Positions 1-8,929 of a stretch of 64,000 bases of DNA are shown in pieces. This DNA comes from Loigolactobacillus rennini DSM 20253 (lineage in GTDB: Bacteria; Bacillota; Bacilli; Lactobacillales; Lactobacillaceae), in contig NZ_AYYI01000021.1 of the NCBI RefSeq assembly GCF_001436505.1, forward strand, positions 1 to 64,000, read 5' to 3'. The notes under the pieces were generated by a model. It was not told the DNA's origin. It did not search any database and saw nothing but the letters and a program-made list of their open reading frames with translations. Within the stretch, counting starts at the first letter, position 1. Every line of letters begins with the position of its first letter. A program made the translations under genes and the position numbers.

Positions 1-405
1 CCTAGTACTTTTGGAATGGAAATACTTTCCAACACCAAAAATTCTAGACCCTAATTTATTTTCTAGTTGTTGTGTTGTCATATAACCATCAGTCAAACCA
101 AATAAAACAATAATTTGTTGTGCACGTTGTTTCGGATCAGGAAAATAATCAAATTTTTTATGCTTCAATAGGCTTCTTTTAATTAAACTTTTTTCTTGTC
201 CATTTGCTTGAATCCATACCCCCTTATTGCGTTTAGAAATTAATACATTCTGCCGTGCATTAATCCATGGCTTGATGTCACTTAAATCATATTTTATGGT
301 TCGAACACTCACTTTAAAGTGTTGTGCTAATTGACTTGTGGTTAAGGGCCGATCATTGTCAAGCAGATGATTAACAATTTTTATTTGTCGTTTAGACAAT
401 TGCAC
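1..405 (-). CDS. PRD/BglG-type transcriptional regulator, N-terminal part (cut by window edge)
   Basis: An open frame of 135 codons runs from a GTG at 405 off the left edge without a stop. An AAAGGGA ribosome binding site lies about 10 bases upstream of the GTG. The first ~60 residues form a winged-helix HTH_11 type domain (QIKIVNHLL...TTSQLAQHFKVSVRTIKYDL), the usual start of BglG/MtlR-like PTS regulators; a second helix-turn-helix seems to begin near residue 105. In this family, PRD and EIIA/EIIB-like domains follow and let PTS phosphorylation control activity; they would lie outside the window. It is divergent from the IclR gene. The family is fairly sure, the target sugar is unknown. Confidence 0.7.
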   Translation of the reverse strand, partial: MQLSKRQIKIVNHLLDNDRPLTTSQLAQHFKVSVRTIKYDLSDIKPWINARQNVLISKRNKGVWIQANGQEKSLIKRSLLKHKKFDYFPDPKQRAQQIIVLFGLTDGYMTTQQLENKLGSRIFGVGKYFHSKSTR

Positions 406-436
406 TTTAAAACATTCCCTTTCAATCTGCTTTTAG

Positions 437-450
437 TGAATTCGCTTACA
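437..450 (-). promoter_or_regulatory. cre-like site upstream of the PRD regulator
   Basis: Read on the minus strand, TGTAAGCGAATTCA matches the CcpA box consensus TGWAARCGYTWNCW at 12 of 14 positions by eye. It lies about 30 bases upstream of the regulator start, so it could repress this gene when glucose is present. Confidence 0.4.
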
Positions 451-491
451 GTCTTATTATATTAAGGCTTTATAGCAAAACCAATACACAT

Positions 492-517
492 TAATTGCAC
501 TTTAAAAAGTGCAATTA
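492..517. promoter_or_regulatory. 12-bp inverted repeat, candidate operator between divergent regulators
   Basis: TAATTGCACTTT and AAAGTGCAATTA flank a 2-base centre, a perfect palindrome. The 15-base string from 493 to 507 recurs exactly at 398-412, over the GTG start of the PRD regulator. A palindrome with a repeated half over a start codon suggests autoregulation. Confidence 0.5.
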
Positions 518-601
518 GCTGTTAATTATAATGGTTAAACAACTAGCACCAGTGAAATTTAACTTGTTATTTAGACAACCAAAATATTTGGGTGTATGCT
601 A

Positions 602-616
602 TTTCTAAATAAGAAA
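602..616. promoter_or_regulatory. palindromic operator of the IclR regulator (copy 1)
   Basis: TTTCT-AAATA-AGAAA is a perfect inverted repeat 17 bases upstream of the IclR start. The same 15 bases recur at 1471-1485 in front of kduD. IclR proteins bind short palindromes of this kind, so autoregulation is likely. Confidence 0.65.
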
Positions 617-633
617 CGAACGGGTGAATAACT

Positions 634-1401
634 ATGAAAAATCCTTCAACTAATCAACCGCTATATGGCGTAGTTTTATTAAAAGCAAAAACAATTATGG
701 ATTTTATTTCTCAAGCGCAATTTCCACCTACTTTAAGAGAAATCAGTGCGCATGTCAGTATTTCAAAACCTACGATATTAAAAATATTAAATACATTGGA
801 ATTTTGTGGTTTCGTTCGCCGTGAAGGAACAGAAAAACAATATTATCTGGGAACTATTTTTTTAGAATATGCGGATAAAGTATCCAAAACTTTCAGTATC
901 AAAAAGTTAGCCCATCCTTATTTGGCGGAACTTCGTGATAGTACGCACGAGACGGTGAATTTAGGTGTCGTTGAACAAAACGCGATGACGTTACTTGAAA
1001 AATTAGAGAGTCCTAATAGCGTCAAATTAGTTTCACGCATTGGCGGAAAAATGCACATGTACTCCTCTGCAATGGGAAAAACAATCTTAGCTAATTATTC
1101 AGAAAAAAAATTAGCGGATTATTTAGATAATGTGTCACTACAAGCTTTAACCCCAAATACAATTACTAGTAAGCAAGACTTATACCGTAATCTCGAACAA
1201 GTAAAAAAGCAGGGCTACGCCGTCGAAAACGCTGAAAATCAACTAGACATCATTTGCGTTGGTTTTCCGTTAATTAAAAGCGATCGTGTTTATGGTGCTT
1301 TTAGTGTTAGCGCACCTAATTATCGTGTTGATCAAGCTAAATTACAAAATTTCATTACTAGTGGCCAAACCATCCAAGAAAAAATTCTTCAATTACTTTA
1401 A
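634..1401 (+). CDS. IclR-family transcriptional regulator (KdgR-like)
   Basis: This 255-residue protein has the normal IclR length. An N-terminal winged helix-turn-helix spans about residues 10-75 (LREISAHVSISKPTILKILNTL). The C-terminal effector domain follows, with the family's SAMGKTILA segment near residue 147. The gene precedes kduD, and identical palindromes lie in front of both genes. The inferred role is local repressor of the kduD/PTS genes, sensing a sugar-acid intermediate such as 2-keto-3-deoxygluconate. The ATG at 634 has only a weak Shine-Dalgarno (CGGGTG). The family is secure; the ligand is inferred from kduD. Confidence 0.88.
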   Translation: MKNPSTNQPLYGVVLLKAKTIMDFISQAQFPPTLREISAHVSISKPTILKILNTLEFCGFVRREGTEKQYYLGTIFLEYADKVSKTFSIKKLAHPYLAELRDSTHETVNLGVVEQNAMTLLEKLESPNSVKLVSRIGGKMHMYSSAMGKTILANYSEKKLADYLDNVSLQALTPNTITSKQDLYRNLEQVKKQGYAVENAENQLDIICVGFPLIKSDRVYGAFSVSAPNYRVDQAKLQNFITSGQTIQEKILQLL

Positions 1402-1460
1402 TTAATTTTAAAAAAGCGGTTGCATTTTGATGGCAAGCGGGTATACTTATCTTATGAAAA

Positions 1461-1486
1461 AGAAATGTCATTTCTAAATAAGAAAT
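1461..1486. promoter_or_regulatory. overlapping palindromes upstream of kduD (IclR operator copy 2)
   Basis: Bases 1470-1486 form ATTTCT-AAATA-AGAAAT, containing the same core as 602-616. A second palindrome, AGAAAT-GTC-ATTTCT (1461-1475), shares its right arm with the first, giving a double operator just upstream of the kduD ribosome binding site (AAAGGAG at 1487-1493). Confidence 0.65.
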
Positions 1487-1501
1487 AAAGGAGCTTTTAA
1501 T

Positions 1502-2317
1502 ATGACGCAATCCCCTGAAGAAATTAAAGCAAACGAAGAAGCACTAGATACTTTTAAAATGAACTTTTTCGATTTAACAGATAAAGTTGCCGTAATCACC
1601 GGTGGTAATACTGGTTTAGGACAAGGTTATGCAGTTGCTCTTGCCGAAGCTGGTGCAGATATTTTCATTCCAACATTCGGTAAAAATGAATGGGACGAAA
1701 CCCGCCACCTAATTGAAAAGCGTGGTCGTAAAGTAGAATTCGATGACGTTGATCTCACTAAACCTGGCGTGCCAGAACAAGTAATCGATAAAGCAGTTAA
1801 AACTTTTGGCCATATTGATATTTTAATTAATAACGCTGGCATGATTAAGCGTAATCCCTTACTAGAGTCTAAAGATTCAGATTGGGACGCAGTTATTAAT
1901 ATTAATTTAAATGCGGTTTACCATATGTCAATGGCAGCCGCAAAGGTTTTCGCTAAACAAAAATCTGGTAAGATCATCAATATTGGTTCCATGCTTTCCT
2001 TCCAAGGCGGTAAATTTATTCCTTCCTACACTGCCTCGAAACACGGTGTTGCAGGTTTAACTAAATCCTTTGCTAGCGAATTAGGTGCTTATAATATTCA
2101 AGTTAATGCAATTGCACCTGGTTATATTAAAACTGCTAACACTGCTCCAATTCGAGCTGATAAAGCACGTAATAAAGAGATCCTTGATCGGATCCCAGCT
2201 GGCCATTGGGCAGAGCCCCATGAACTCATGGGAGTCGCTGTTTTCTTGGCTAGTCGAGCTTCTGACTATGTCAACGGCCATGTTTTAGCTGTTGACGGTG
2301 GCTATTTAGTTCGCTAA
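1502..2317 (+). CDS. kduD: 2-dehydro-3-deoxy-D-gluconate 5-dehydrogenase / gluconate 5-dehydrogenase (SDR family)
   Basis: A classical short-chain dehydrogenase of 271 residues. The cofactor glycine motif TGGNTGLG is at 33-40, NNAG at 110-113, catalytic Ser163 in GSMLSF, and Tyr176-x3-Lys180 in YTASK. KduD enzymes interconvert 2,5-diketo-3-deoxygluconate and 2-keto-3-deoxygluconate with NAD(H) in hexuronate and pectin breakdown; close relatives act on 5-ketogluconate. An AAAGGAG site precedes the ATG. The IclR operator lies at its promoter. kduI, KDG kinase and aldolase are not in the window, so the pathway must be completed elsewhere. Confidence 0.85.
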   Translation: MTQSPEEIKANEEALDTFKMNFFDLTDKVAVITGGNTGLGQGYAVALAEAGADIFIPTFGKNEWDETRHLIEKRGRKVEFDDVDLTKPGVPEQVIDKAVKTFGHIDILINNAGMIKRNPLLESKDSDWDAVININLNAVYHMSMAAAKVFAKQKSGKIINIGSMLSFQGGKFIPSYTASKHGVAGLTKSFASELGAYNIQVNAIAPGYIKTANTAPIRADKARNKEILDRIPAGHWAEPHELMGVAVFLASRASDYVNGHVLAVDGGYLVR

Positions 2318-2395
2318 TTCAACGAAGTCTAACAATCAATGGTAGACAAAGTAATGAAATAAAATCATTATTTTGCCTTATTATTTTGCACCATT

Positions 2396-2409
2396 TGTAA
2401 GCGTTAACG
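2396..2409 (+). promoter_or_regulatory. cre site upstream of the PTS IIC gene
   Basis: TGTAAGCGTTAACG matches the CcpA consensus TGWAARCGYTWNCW at 13 of 14 positions. It lies between kduD and the PTS gene, 45 bases before the start codon, implying carbon catabolite control and possibly a separate promoter. Confidence 0.65.
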
Positions 2410-2453
2410 ATTTTGATTTTTAGGATTGAAATCATTCTTAAAGGAGGGCTACT

Positions 2454-3866
2454 ATGAGTGTCATAAATTATATATTGTCCCTAGGTGCCAGCGTCATGAT
2501 GCCCATCATCTTTTTAATTTTTGGAATTATTTTAGGTATGGGAATCGGCAAGTCTCTAAAATCTGGACTATCTGTTGGCGTCGGTTTTGTCGGTTTAAGC
2601 GTCATTACTCAATTATTAACTGATAATATCGGGCCAGCGGTTAATGCAATGGTAAAAATTTATAAATTACATTTACACACACTAGATATTGGTTGGCCGG
2701 CAGCTTCCACCGTCGCTTTTGGAACCCAAGTAGGAGCGATCATTATTCCGTTAGGACTGATCGTGAACGTTATCATGTTGTTGACTAGAACCACCAAGAC
2801 ACTAAACATTGATTTATGGAACTATTGGCACTTTGCTTTCATTGGTTCTATTGTCTCTATTGCTACTAAAAGTTTTGGTTGGGGTGCATTTGCTGCAATT
2901 GTAACTTACATTGTGACGTTAATTGGTGCCGATCGTTCACAAAAAGCAGTTGAAAAATTCTATGGTAAAGATTTAACTGGTATTTCATTACCCCAAGCAT
3001 TTTGTGTGACTTATATTCCCTTTGCAATTGCAATCAATTGGATAATCGAACATATTCCCGGGTTAAATAAAATTGATCTTGATGCTGATAAAATGAAAAA
3101 GCGCTTTGGCATTTTAGGAGATCCAATATTTCTGGGAGTTATTATCGGTATGATCATCGGATTCCTTGCTCACTATACAGTTGCTAAAACATTACAGTTA
3201 AGCATTATTTTAGCAGCAGTAATGGTTTTGATCCCACGTATTACGGCATTATTTATCGAGGGACTAAAACCAATTTCAGAGCGATCACAGAAACTCATTG
3301 CAAAACATTTGCCTGGCCGCTCCTTTAATATTGGCATGAGCCCAGCATTAGTAATAGGTCATCCGGTAACATTAGTCTGTTCGCTACTCTTGATTCCAAC
3401 CATCCTATTCTTATCTGTAATTATTCCAGGCAATAAATTTCTACCATTAGCTTCATTGTCCGGACTAATCTATATCTTTCCTTTAGTACTACCTTATACA
3501 AAAGGCAACGTTGTTCGGACCTTTCTAGTCGGTCTAATTTCAATGATTGTTGGTGTTTTAAGTGCAACTGCTTTGGCTGGCATTTTTACAACAGCCGTAA
3601 AGCTTGTCCAAGCTTCATTAATCCCAGCAGCTACTACAAGTGTTGCTAGTGTTGATTTTGCTGCTAGTCCGTTAGCTTGGCTAGTCTATGAATTAACAAC
3701 GAATTTGAATCTAATCGGGCCTAGCATTATCGGCGTTATGGTTATTGCATTAATGATTTTTAATCGGCGGCAGATTATCAAAGAAGAAAAGCTTGCCAAA
3801 GCAGCTGAATTAGCTCAAATACAGACTAAAGAAATACCACATGACTCCTTTCCAACCAATGTCTAA
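2454..3866 (+). CDS. PTS galactitol-type transporter subunit IIC (GatC family)
   Basis: A 470-residue polytopic membrane protein with about ten hydrophobic segments. The N-terminus (GASVMMPIIFLIFGIILGMGIGKSL) and length fit the galactitol-type EIIC family, which moves and phosphorylates polyols or sugar acids together with separate IIA and IIB proteins. AAAGGAGGG lies 6 bases before the ATG. No IIA or IIB gene is adjacent: downstream come a terminator and convergent genes. It must borrow partners from elsewhere or be an orphan. Context with kduD suggests a sugar-acid or polyol substrate, but the substrate cannot be read from the sequence. Confidence 0.85.
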   Translation: MSVINYILSLGASVMMPIIFLIFGIILGMGIGKSLKSGLSVGVGFVGLSVITQLLTDNIGPAVNAMVKIYKLHLHTLDIGWPAASTVAFGTQVGAIIIPLGLIVNVIMLLTRTTKTLNIDLWNYWHFAFIGSIVSIATKSFGWGAFAAIVTYIVTLIGADRSQKAVEKFYGKDLTGISLPQAFCVTYIPFAIAINWIIEHIPGLNKIDLDADKMKKRFGILGDPIFLGVIIGMIIGFLAHYTVAKTLQLSIILAAVMVLIPRITALFIEGLKPISERSQKLIAKHLPGRSFNIGMSPALVIGHPVTLVCSLLLIPTILFLSVIIPGNKFLPLASLSGLIYIFPLVLPYTKGNVVRTFLVGLISMIVGVLSATALAGIFTTAVKLVQASLIPAATTSVASVDFAASPLAWLVYELTTNLNLIGPSIIGVMVIALMIFNRRQIIKEEKLAKAAELAQIQTKEIPHDSFPTNV

Positions 3867-3892
3867 TTAAATAGTAATAATTTACTTAGCTA

Positions 3893-3931
3893 TAAAACCC
3901 AGAATAAAATCAAATTTTATTCTGGGTTTTA
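3893..3931. terminator. bidirectional intrinsic terminator after PTS IIC
   Basis: A perfect 18-bp stem (TAAAACCCAGAATAAAAT and its complement) closes a 3-base loop and ends in TTTTA on the plus strand. It separates the PTS gene from the convergent minus-strand genes and can serve both. Confidence 0.85.
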
Positions 3932-3942
3932 CGATGATATTA

Positions 3943-4116
3943 TTAAGTTGCAACATTAAAAATTGCTTGCCGAGGCAAATTGTCCAAATCTTTTAATTGA
4001 CGTAGATAAATGTGATAATAACGGCTAGGAGTTTCAACGATAATTATTTTAATTTCTTCAAAATTACCGAGTGTGGCCAAATATTTCTTGAGCCCACCAT
4101 AGCTAAAACTGCGCAT
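3943..4116 (-). CDS. small hypothetical protein, 57 aa
   Basis: The frame starts at ATG 4116 with GGAAGGG six bases upstream; an ATG six bases earlier is too close to that site. The protein (MRSFSYGGLKKYLATL...) is basic-to-neutral, without membrane segments or a recognised domain. It begins 2 bases after the stop of the upstream membrane protein, so the two are probably cotranscribed and translationally coupled. It ends next to the bidirectional terminator at 3893-3931. I do not recognise a family; the good ribosome binding site is the main evidence that it is real. Confidence 0.55.
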   Translation of the reverse strand: MRSFSYGGLKKYLATLGNFEEIKIIIVETPSRYYHIYLRQLKDLDNLPRQAIFNVAT

Positions 4117-4118
4117 TT

Positions 4119-4817
4119 TCATCCCTTCCTTAATAATTTTGCCAAATCATAGTGTTTTAGTCCCTTAAAAGTGTGTAAATCAAAGTAACCAATAAAGCTT
4201 CCTTGAAATAATAAACAAATTAAAGTTCCAATATTAACTGCGAAAATTTTCCCGCTTAAACAATACGTCACTACCATAATCAACATTGGCGGAATATAAT
4301 GTGCCATTTGAGCGATTGTTGCATTCCCTTTAAAATAGCGATAACGTAAAATCTGCATAAAATCATCATTTGGATGCAAAACAATGTTAGCACGTTGATA
4401 AATTGAAGTCGCCAAAGCAACACATAAAATACCTCCAATATCAATTATGATTCTAAATATTAATGCAAGATTGTTAATGCCTAAATAAATAATCAACTGC
4501 GTAAATAATTGAATTAAATAACTAAACGGTGTAATGAATAACAGATTCCCTGCAAATCGAATCCAATCTAAACGATGAATCATGACAGCATTAGCTAACG
4601 CCACTAACACACCACAAAGAAATAAGGTTAAGCGCAAACTTAATGGCCAGAGATGATATAAGTTAACGGCTGAGGCTGTCCAAACTGCACTGCCAAGATT
4701 AGTTGCAATAGTTAGCGCGTGGCCGGTTGCATTAATAAGCAATGACAACCCCAAATAACACCAACGCTTTGTATAATCTTGTTTAAGAGTCGCACTAATA
4801 TTTCCTTCACCACTCAT
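4119..4817 (-). CDS. YczE/YyaS/YitT-like integral membrane protein
   Basis: A 232-residue protein with five to six hydrophobic helices and a short hydrophilic N-terminus. The segment GHALTIATNLGSAVWTASAVNLYHLWPLSL resembles the 'mild G-x-x-P/W-D' start of the YczE/YyaS membrane family, whose function is poorly defined. The ATG at 4817 has no clear Shine-Dalgarno and sits right behind the rhaD terminator hairpin, so expression may depend on read-through. A 57-residue protein follows at once. Assignment is by family resemblance only. Confidence 0.55.
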   Translation of the reverse strand: MSGEGNISATLKQDYTKRWCYLGLSLLINATGHALTIATNLGSAVWTASAVNLYHLWPLSLRLTLFLCGVLVALANAVMIHRLDWIRFAGNLLFITPFSYLIQLFTQLIIYLGINNLALIFRIIIDIGGILCVALATSIYQRANIVLHPNDDFMQILRYRYFKGNATIAQMAHYIPPMLIMVVTYCLSGKIFAVNIGTLICLLFQGSFIGYFDLHTFKGLKHYDLAKLLRKG

Positions 4818-4821
4818 TTAA

Positions 4822-4873
4822 ATCAAAAGGAGCTATAACAAAAATACTACCTTTGTCACGGCTCCTTTTTGAT
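4822..4873 (-). terminator. terminator of the rhamnose operon
   Basis: ATCAAAAGGAGC pairs with GCTCCTTTTTGAT around a loop of about 26 bases. On the minus strand the stem ends in TTTTGATTT. It directly follows the rhaD stop codon. Confidence 0.75.
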
Positions 4874-5721
4874 CATTGTCCTGTAACTAATGACTGCCCC
4901 ATCATGTAATCTGGGTTTGGTGCTAAATTAAAGCGGGTTGCTAAATTAGCCAAATCAGTATCTGTAATTTCGTGTAAGAAATGTCCGCCTTGAGCTTGAA
5001 TAGTTGTATAAATTAACGCTGCTTTTTCAACTGTTTCGATCAATCCAAAGGTCTCATCCATTGAATCACCTGCAGCAAATACACCATGTTGCGGCCAAAG
5101 GACTAATCTGAATGTTTTCATTTTATTAGCTGTGGCCTCACCAATAGTTGTCGTGCCCGGTGTCATGTAGGGTAGGATTCCCAATCCTTCAGGAAAAACA
5201 ACAATCGATTCAGCCTGCATTTTCCAAAGCAGACGGCTAAATACTTTTTCGTTCAATGGAACTGTAAAACTCATCGCAACCAAATTAGTTGGGTGACAAT
5301 GCATGACTACCCGTTGATCTGAATCAACACGCAAACGCTTGATGTGCGTCATCAAATGTGCTGGAAATTCACTAGTTGGCTGCGCACCATCATTATACCC
5401 CCAATGAATATCAACGCTATGACCATCTTTAGCAATTTGAACTAAACCCACATCCCCTTCTGGATTGTCGTAAACATTTTTAAAGTAACGGCCAGTCCCG
5501 GTTACTAAAAAATATTGTCCGGCCAATTCAGTAGCATCAAAATCAATTGGAACATTGCGTAAAATCGCTGTTGTATCAGTGTATTGATTTACTTCATCCG
5601 GTTTTAGCCGGTAACTAACATTACCACCATTGCGCTCATCCCAACCATGTTGATATAGACCGCGCGTAATTTTACGCATTTCAGTGACATATGGCGAATT
5701 AATAAACTTTTCTTGAGCCAA
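4873..5721 (-). CDS. rhaD: L-rhamnulose-1-phosphate aldolase
   Basis: A class II zinc aldolase of 282 residues, close to the 274 of the E. coli enzyme. It splits L-rhamnulose-1-phosphate to dihydroxyacetone phosphate and L-lactaldehyde. Zinc ligands His141 and His143 lie in HCHPTN, the catalytic Glu118 in TSEFPAH, and the third histidine in [10 protein letters not shown] near residue 205. It is the last gene of the rhamnose operon, 28 bases after rhaA, and is followed by a terminator. The assignment is supported by motifs and context. Confidence 0.96.
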   Translation of the reverse strand: MAQEKFINSPYVTEMRKITRGLYQHGWDERNGGNVSYRLKPDEVNQYTDTTAILRNVPIDFDATELAGQYFLVTGTGRYFKNVYDNPEGDVGLVQIAKDGHSVDIHWGYNDGAQPTSEFPAHLMTHIKRLRVDSDQRVVMHCHPTNLVAMSFTVPLNEKVFSRLLWKMQAESIVVFPEGLGILPYMTPGTTTIGEATANKMKTFRLVLWPQHGVFAAGDSMDETFGLIETVEKAALIYTTIQAQGGHFLHEITDTDLANLATRFNLAPNPDYMMGQSLVTGQ

Positions 5722-5749
5722 ATTTAATCTGCTCCTTTATAAAAAATAA

Positions 5750-7015
5750 CTAGTCACGTTTAAACTGAACATCTTTTTCATATTGACGAATTTGATTTAA
5801 CCAGTCCATCCCAACTGGCACACCATTATCTTGACAGAACTTATCCCAAACCGCAGTAAATGGATAAGATTTGAGTTCTTCAGTTTCAACTAAGCGCTGC
5901 GTAAAATCATATTTTGCTTCTGCTTGTTTCAAATCTTCAATCGGCGCTAACATTCCTTGTAATAAAGCCTTTTGTGTTGCGCGCGCACCAATAACCCATG
6001 CTGCAACACGATTAATGGTCGCATCAAAGAAATCCAACCCAATGTTTGTCTTTGCCAATTCATTGTCACGCACCAAAGAACGTGTAATTCGTGTCAATGC
6101 ATCATCAAAAATAACGACGTGATCAGAATCCCAACGTACTGGCCGGGAAACGTGCAGCATTAAACCTTTACCAAACGGTAAAAATGCTGAAAACTTATCA
6201 GAGACATCTTCAGTTGGATGCCAGTGTCCAGCATCAATAGTCCATAATTTATTCCGCGAAATGGCATAATTGTTATAGAACAAATGAGATCCAACTGTGT
6301 AAGATTCAATTCCTGTACCAAATAATTTGCCTTCAAAAGCTTCAATGGTATTCTTTTCTGGATATGGTTTTTTAATGATCTCATCTAGAGATTTAATCAA
6401 ACGCAACCTTGGCGTTGCTTTATCAATTGGGTTATCTTTATACCCATCTGGAATCCAGAAATTATTAACGGATTGCTGACCTAACGCTTCGCCAAAATAA
6501 TTGGCAATCGCGCGGCTACGTTTACCATGTTCGATCCAAAAATCACGAATATCCTTTTCTGGACTTGCTAAAGTAAAGTTTTCTTTTACTTTTGGATGTG
6601 AGAAAAATGTACCATTCATATCAAGACCAATTTTTTCTTGTTTTGCCCAATCAACCCAATATTTAAAGTCTTCTGGTTCTAATTCATCTAAATCTTTTTT
6701 CTTATCTGTTACTGCATAAATCGCATGTAGCTGGACTTTATGATTCCCTGGAATTAATGAAAGTGCCTCATGCAAATCACTAGTCAATTCATCAGGTGTC
6801 CGGGCAATACCAGGATAATTACCACTAACGCCAATTCCGCCAGTCAGCTCTTGACCAGGGAATAAAAAGCCATGGATATCATCGCCCTGCCAGCAGTGTA
6901 AAGAGAGCTTGACCTTTTTAAGTGCTGCCATGACAGCATCAGTATCAACACCTAATTCTGCATAACGTTGTTTAGCAATTTTATAAGCTTCGTCGACTGA
7001 TTGTTTTTGGACCAT
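5750..7015 (-). CDS. rhaA: L-rhamnose isomerase
   Basis: This 421-residue protein matches the usual RhaA length (about 419). It converts L-rhamnose to L-rhamnulose with Mn2+ in the cytoplasm. Family hallmarks include LHCWQGDDIHGF near residue 38, DMNGTFFSHP near 133 and the metal-site region TIDAGHWHPTEDVSDK near 260. It lies 14 bases after rhaM and 28 before rhaD. GGAGAGG precedes the start. Nothing unusual was seen. Confidence 0.97.
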   Translation of the reverse strand: MVQKQSVDEAYKIAKQRYAELGVDTDAVMAALKKVKLSLHCWQGDDIHGFLFPGQELTGGIGVSGNYPGIARTPDELTSDLHEALSLIPGNHKVQLHAIYAVTDKKKDLDELEPEDFKYWVDWAKQEKIGLDMNGTFFSHPKVKENFTLASPEKDIRDFWIEHGKRSRAIANYFGEALGQQSVNNFWIPDGYKDNPIDKATPRLRLIKSLDEIIKKPYPEKNTIEAFEGKLFGTGIESYTVGSHLFYNNYAISRNKLWTIDAGHWHPTEDVSDKFSAFLPFGKGLMLHVSRPVRWDSDHVVIFDDALTRITRSLVRDNELAKTNIGLDFFDATINRVAAWVIGARATQKALLQGMLAPIEDLKQAEAKYDFTQRLVETEELKSYPFTAVWDKFCQDNGVPVGMDWLNQIRQYEKDVQFKRD

Positions 7016-7029
7016 TATAACCTCTCCTT

Positions 7030-7344
7030 TTACTTCAAATGGAAAACTTCTTTGAGATCAGTTGTTACCGGACTATTGTCTACATTAGTATCCATTAAAG
7101 GTGCCATATACTTCCACCAGCGTTGACAGACATCTGTGTTTGCAATTTCATTATATTTAGTAACATTAGGAACTTCGAGATAGGCAAATAACTGGCCATT
7201 TGCTTCATTTAAGAAAATCGAATAATTTGCTGCACCATGGGCTTTTAATTCTTCTTTCATCTCTGGCCATAACTTTGCGTGACGTTTTTGATATTCAAAA
7301 TAGGCATCTGGATGTAAATACATCACTTGTCCAATACGTACCAC
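7030..7344 (-). CDS. rhaM: L-rhamnose mutarotase
   Basis: RhaM interconverts the alpha and beta anomers of L-rhamnose, supplying the form used by RhaA. The family's [19 protein letters not shown] block (conserved His) and the C-terminal [12 protein letters not shown]...[15 protein letters not shown] are present. I chose the GTG at 7344 because AAGGAG lies 9 bases upstream and this gives 104 residues, the length of E. coli RhaM; a GTG eight codons earlier (7368) overlaps that ribosome binding site. It sits between rhaB and rhaA in the operon. Confidence 0.93.
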   Translation of the reverse strand: MVRIGQVMYLHPDAYFEYQKRHAKLWPEMKEELKAHGAANYSIFLNEANGQLFAYLEVPNVTKYNEIANTDVCQRWWKYMAPLMDTNVDNSPVTTDLKEVFHLK

Positions 7345-7400
7345 TAAAATCATCTCCTTAGTTTTCACAAAAGAAACGACATCCCAATCACAAAATCTTA

Positions 7401-8867
7401 TTAATCATCCCCCTCACTACTTTCAGCTAGATAAGCTTGATATGCTTTAAGAGTTTTAGCGTAATGATTAGACTCAGGTTGATAAATTTTTAAATTAAAT
7501 GATTTTGCAATTAACTGTCTGCCTGCTTCAATATTTGGCAATTGATTGGTTGTAATCATTTGAACCAGAATATTACCGATAGCTGTTGCTTCACTAGGTC
7601 CTGCTATTACTTGAACACCACTCAATGTACTTGTTAGTTGATTCATCAACGCAACATTACTACCACCACCAACAATATTTAATGTTTCAATAGGGTGCCC
7701 AAGAATCTGTGCTAATTTCTGTAATTCATTCGCATAAAATAAAGATAAATTGCTATAAATCGCCATCATAACCTCGCCTGGCGTCTGTGGAATTTTCTGC
7801 TGGTGTTCCCGGCAATAATCTTGTAATGCTTGTAACATGTTTTTAGGATTAATAAAGCGGTCATCATTAACATCAATAAACTGTTGAAACGGTGCTTCCT
7901 TTACAGCCAAATCAGCTAATTGCGCAAAACTATACTTATCGTGATATTCATGCTTAATGCATTGAGCCATCCATAATCCCATAATATTTTTCAAAAAACG
8001 ATAAGTCCCATATGCACCCCATTCATTAGTGTAATTTTCTTTAAATGCTGCCAAGCCATTTTCGGGTGTATTTAGTTCTGCACCAAGTAAAGACCAAGTA
8101 CCGGAACTTAAGAATGCCCAATTTTCACCCTTACCTGGTGTTCCGAGTACTGCTGATGCAGTATCATGAGTAGCGACAGTAATAACTTCAGTTTCGGGAA
8201 TGTCATATTTTAAATGCCATTTATGACTGATATTTCCCAGTACAGTCCCGGATTCAACCAACCGCGGAAATTGATTTTGATAGACATTAACTTTATGCAA
8301 CAAATCTTTATCAAATAAACCTTCACGTAGATTTAACATCTGTGTAGTCGAAGCGTTCGTTACCTCTGTAACAGCGTTTCCAGTTAAAACATAACCCAAA
8401 TAATCTGGCATCATCATAATTCGATCTGTTTGAGCTAACTTCTCACGATCTTCGGTAAACAATTGATACAGTGTATTAAAGTTTTGAAATTGAATCCCAG
8501 TTTTTTCATAAATATACTCACGGGGTAACTCACTTGTTAAGACTTTGACGGCATTTTCTGTTCGCTTATCACGATAACTAACTGGGTCGCATAATTTCTG
8601 TCCATTATTACCCACTAAAACATAATCAACCGCCCAAGTATCAATGCCCAAGCGAACATCGCGAATGTGCATTCGCTTAATTTTTTCTAATCCTACCAAA
8701 ATTTCTTTAACTAAATGATCGACATCCCAGCGATCATGACCATCTTCTGCCCTAAAACCATTTTTAAATCGATGGACTTCTTTTAATTTAAAATGCTGGT
8801 TTTCAATATTGGCCAACATCAAACGCCCACTAGATGCACCAATATCTACTGCAACATATGCTCTCAT
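7401..8867 (-). CDS. rhaB: L-rhamnulokinase
   Basis: A FGGY-type sugar kinase that phosphorylates L-rhamnulose at C1. The N-terminal phosphate-binding motif [13 protein letters not shown], the substrate region [13 protein letters not shown] and the C-terminal [12 protein letters not shown] segment are present. The ATG at 8867 is preferred: AAGGA lies 9 bases upstream, while the ATG at 8876 abuts it. That gives 488 residues, typical of RhaB. It follows the permease gene by about 60 bases and precedes rhaM. Confidence 0.96.
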   Translation of the reverse strand: MRAYVAVDIGASSGRLMLANIENQHFKLKEVHRFKNGFRAEDGHDRWDVDHLVKEILVGLEKIKRMHIRDVRLGIDTWAVDYVLVGNNGQKLCDPVSYRDKRTENAVKVLTSELPREYIYEKTGIQFQNFNTLYQLFTEDREKLAQTDRIMMMPDYLGYVLTGNAVTEVTNASTTQMLNLREGLFDKDLLHKVNVYQNQFPRLVESGTVLGNISHKWHLKYDIPETEVITVATHDTASAVLGTPGKGENWAFLSSGTWSLLGAELNTPENGLAAFKENYTNEWGAYGTYRFLKNIMGLWMAQCIKHEYHDKYSFAQLADLAVKEAPFQQFIDVNDDRFINPKNMLQALQDYCREHQQKIPQTPGEVMMAIYSNLSLFYANELQKLAQILGHPIETLNIVGGGSNVALMNQLTSTLSGVQVIAGPSEATAIGNILVQMITTNQLPNIEAGRQLIAKSFNLKIYQPESNHYAKTLKAYQAYLAESSEGDD

Positions 8868-8929
8868 TCTGCTCATTCCTTAGCTTTCACTCATCATTTT
8901 CTATTTCTGAAAATTTATCATTATTAATC

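Noticed and set aside
310-321. Palindrome CACTTTAAAGTG inside the PRD regulator gene
   Set aside because: It encodes the conserved recognition-helix residues (QHFKVS) and is most likely coincidental.
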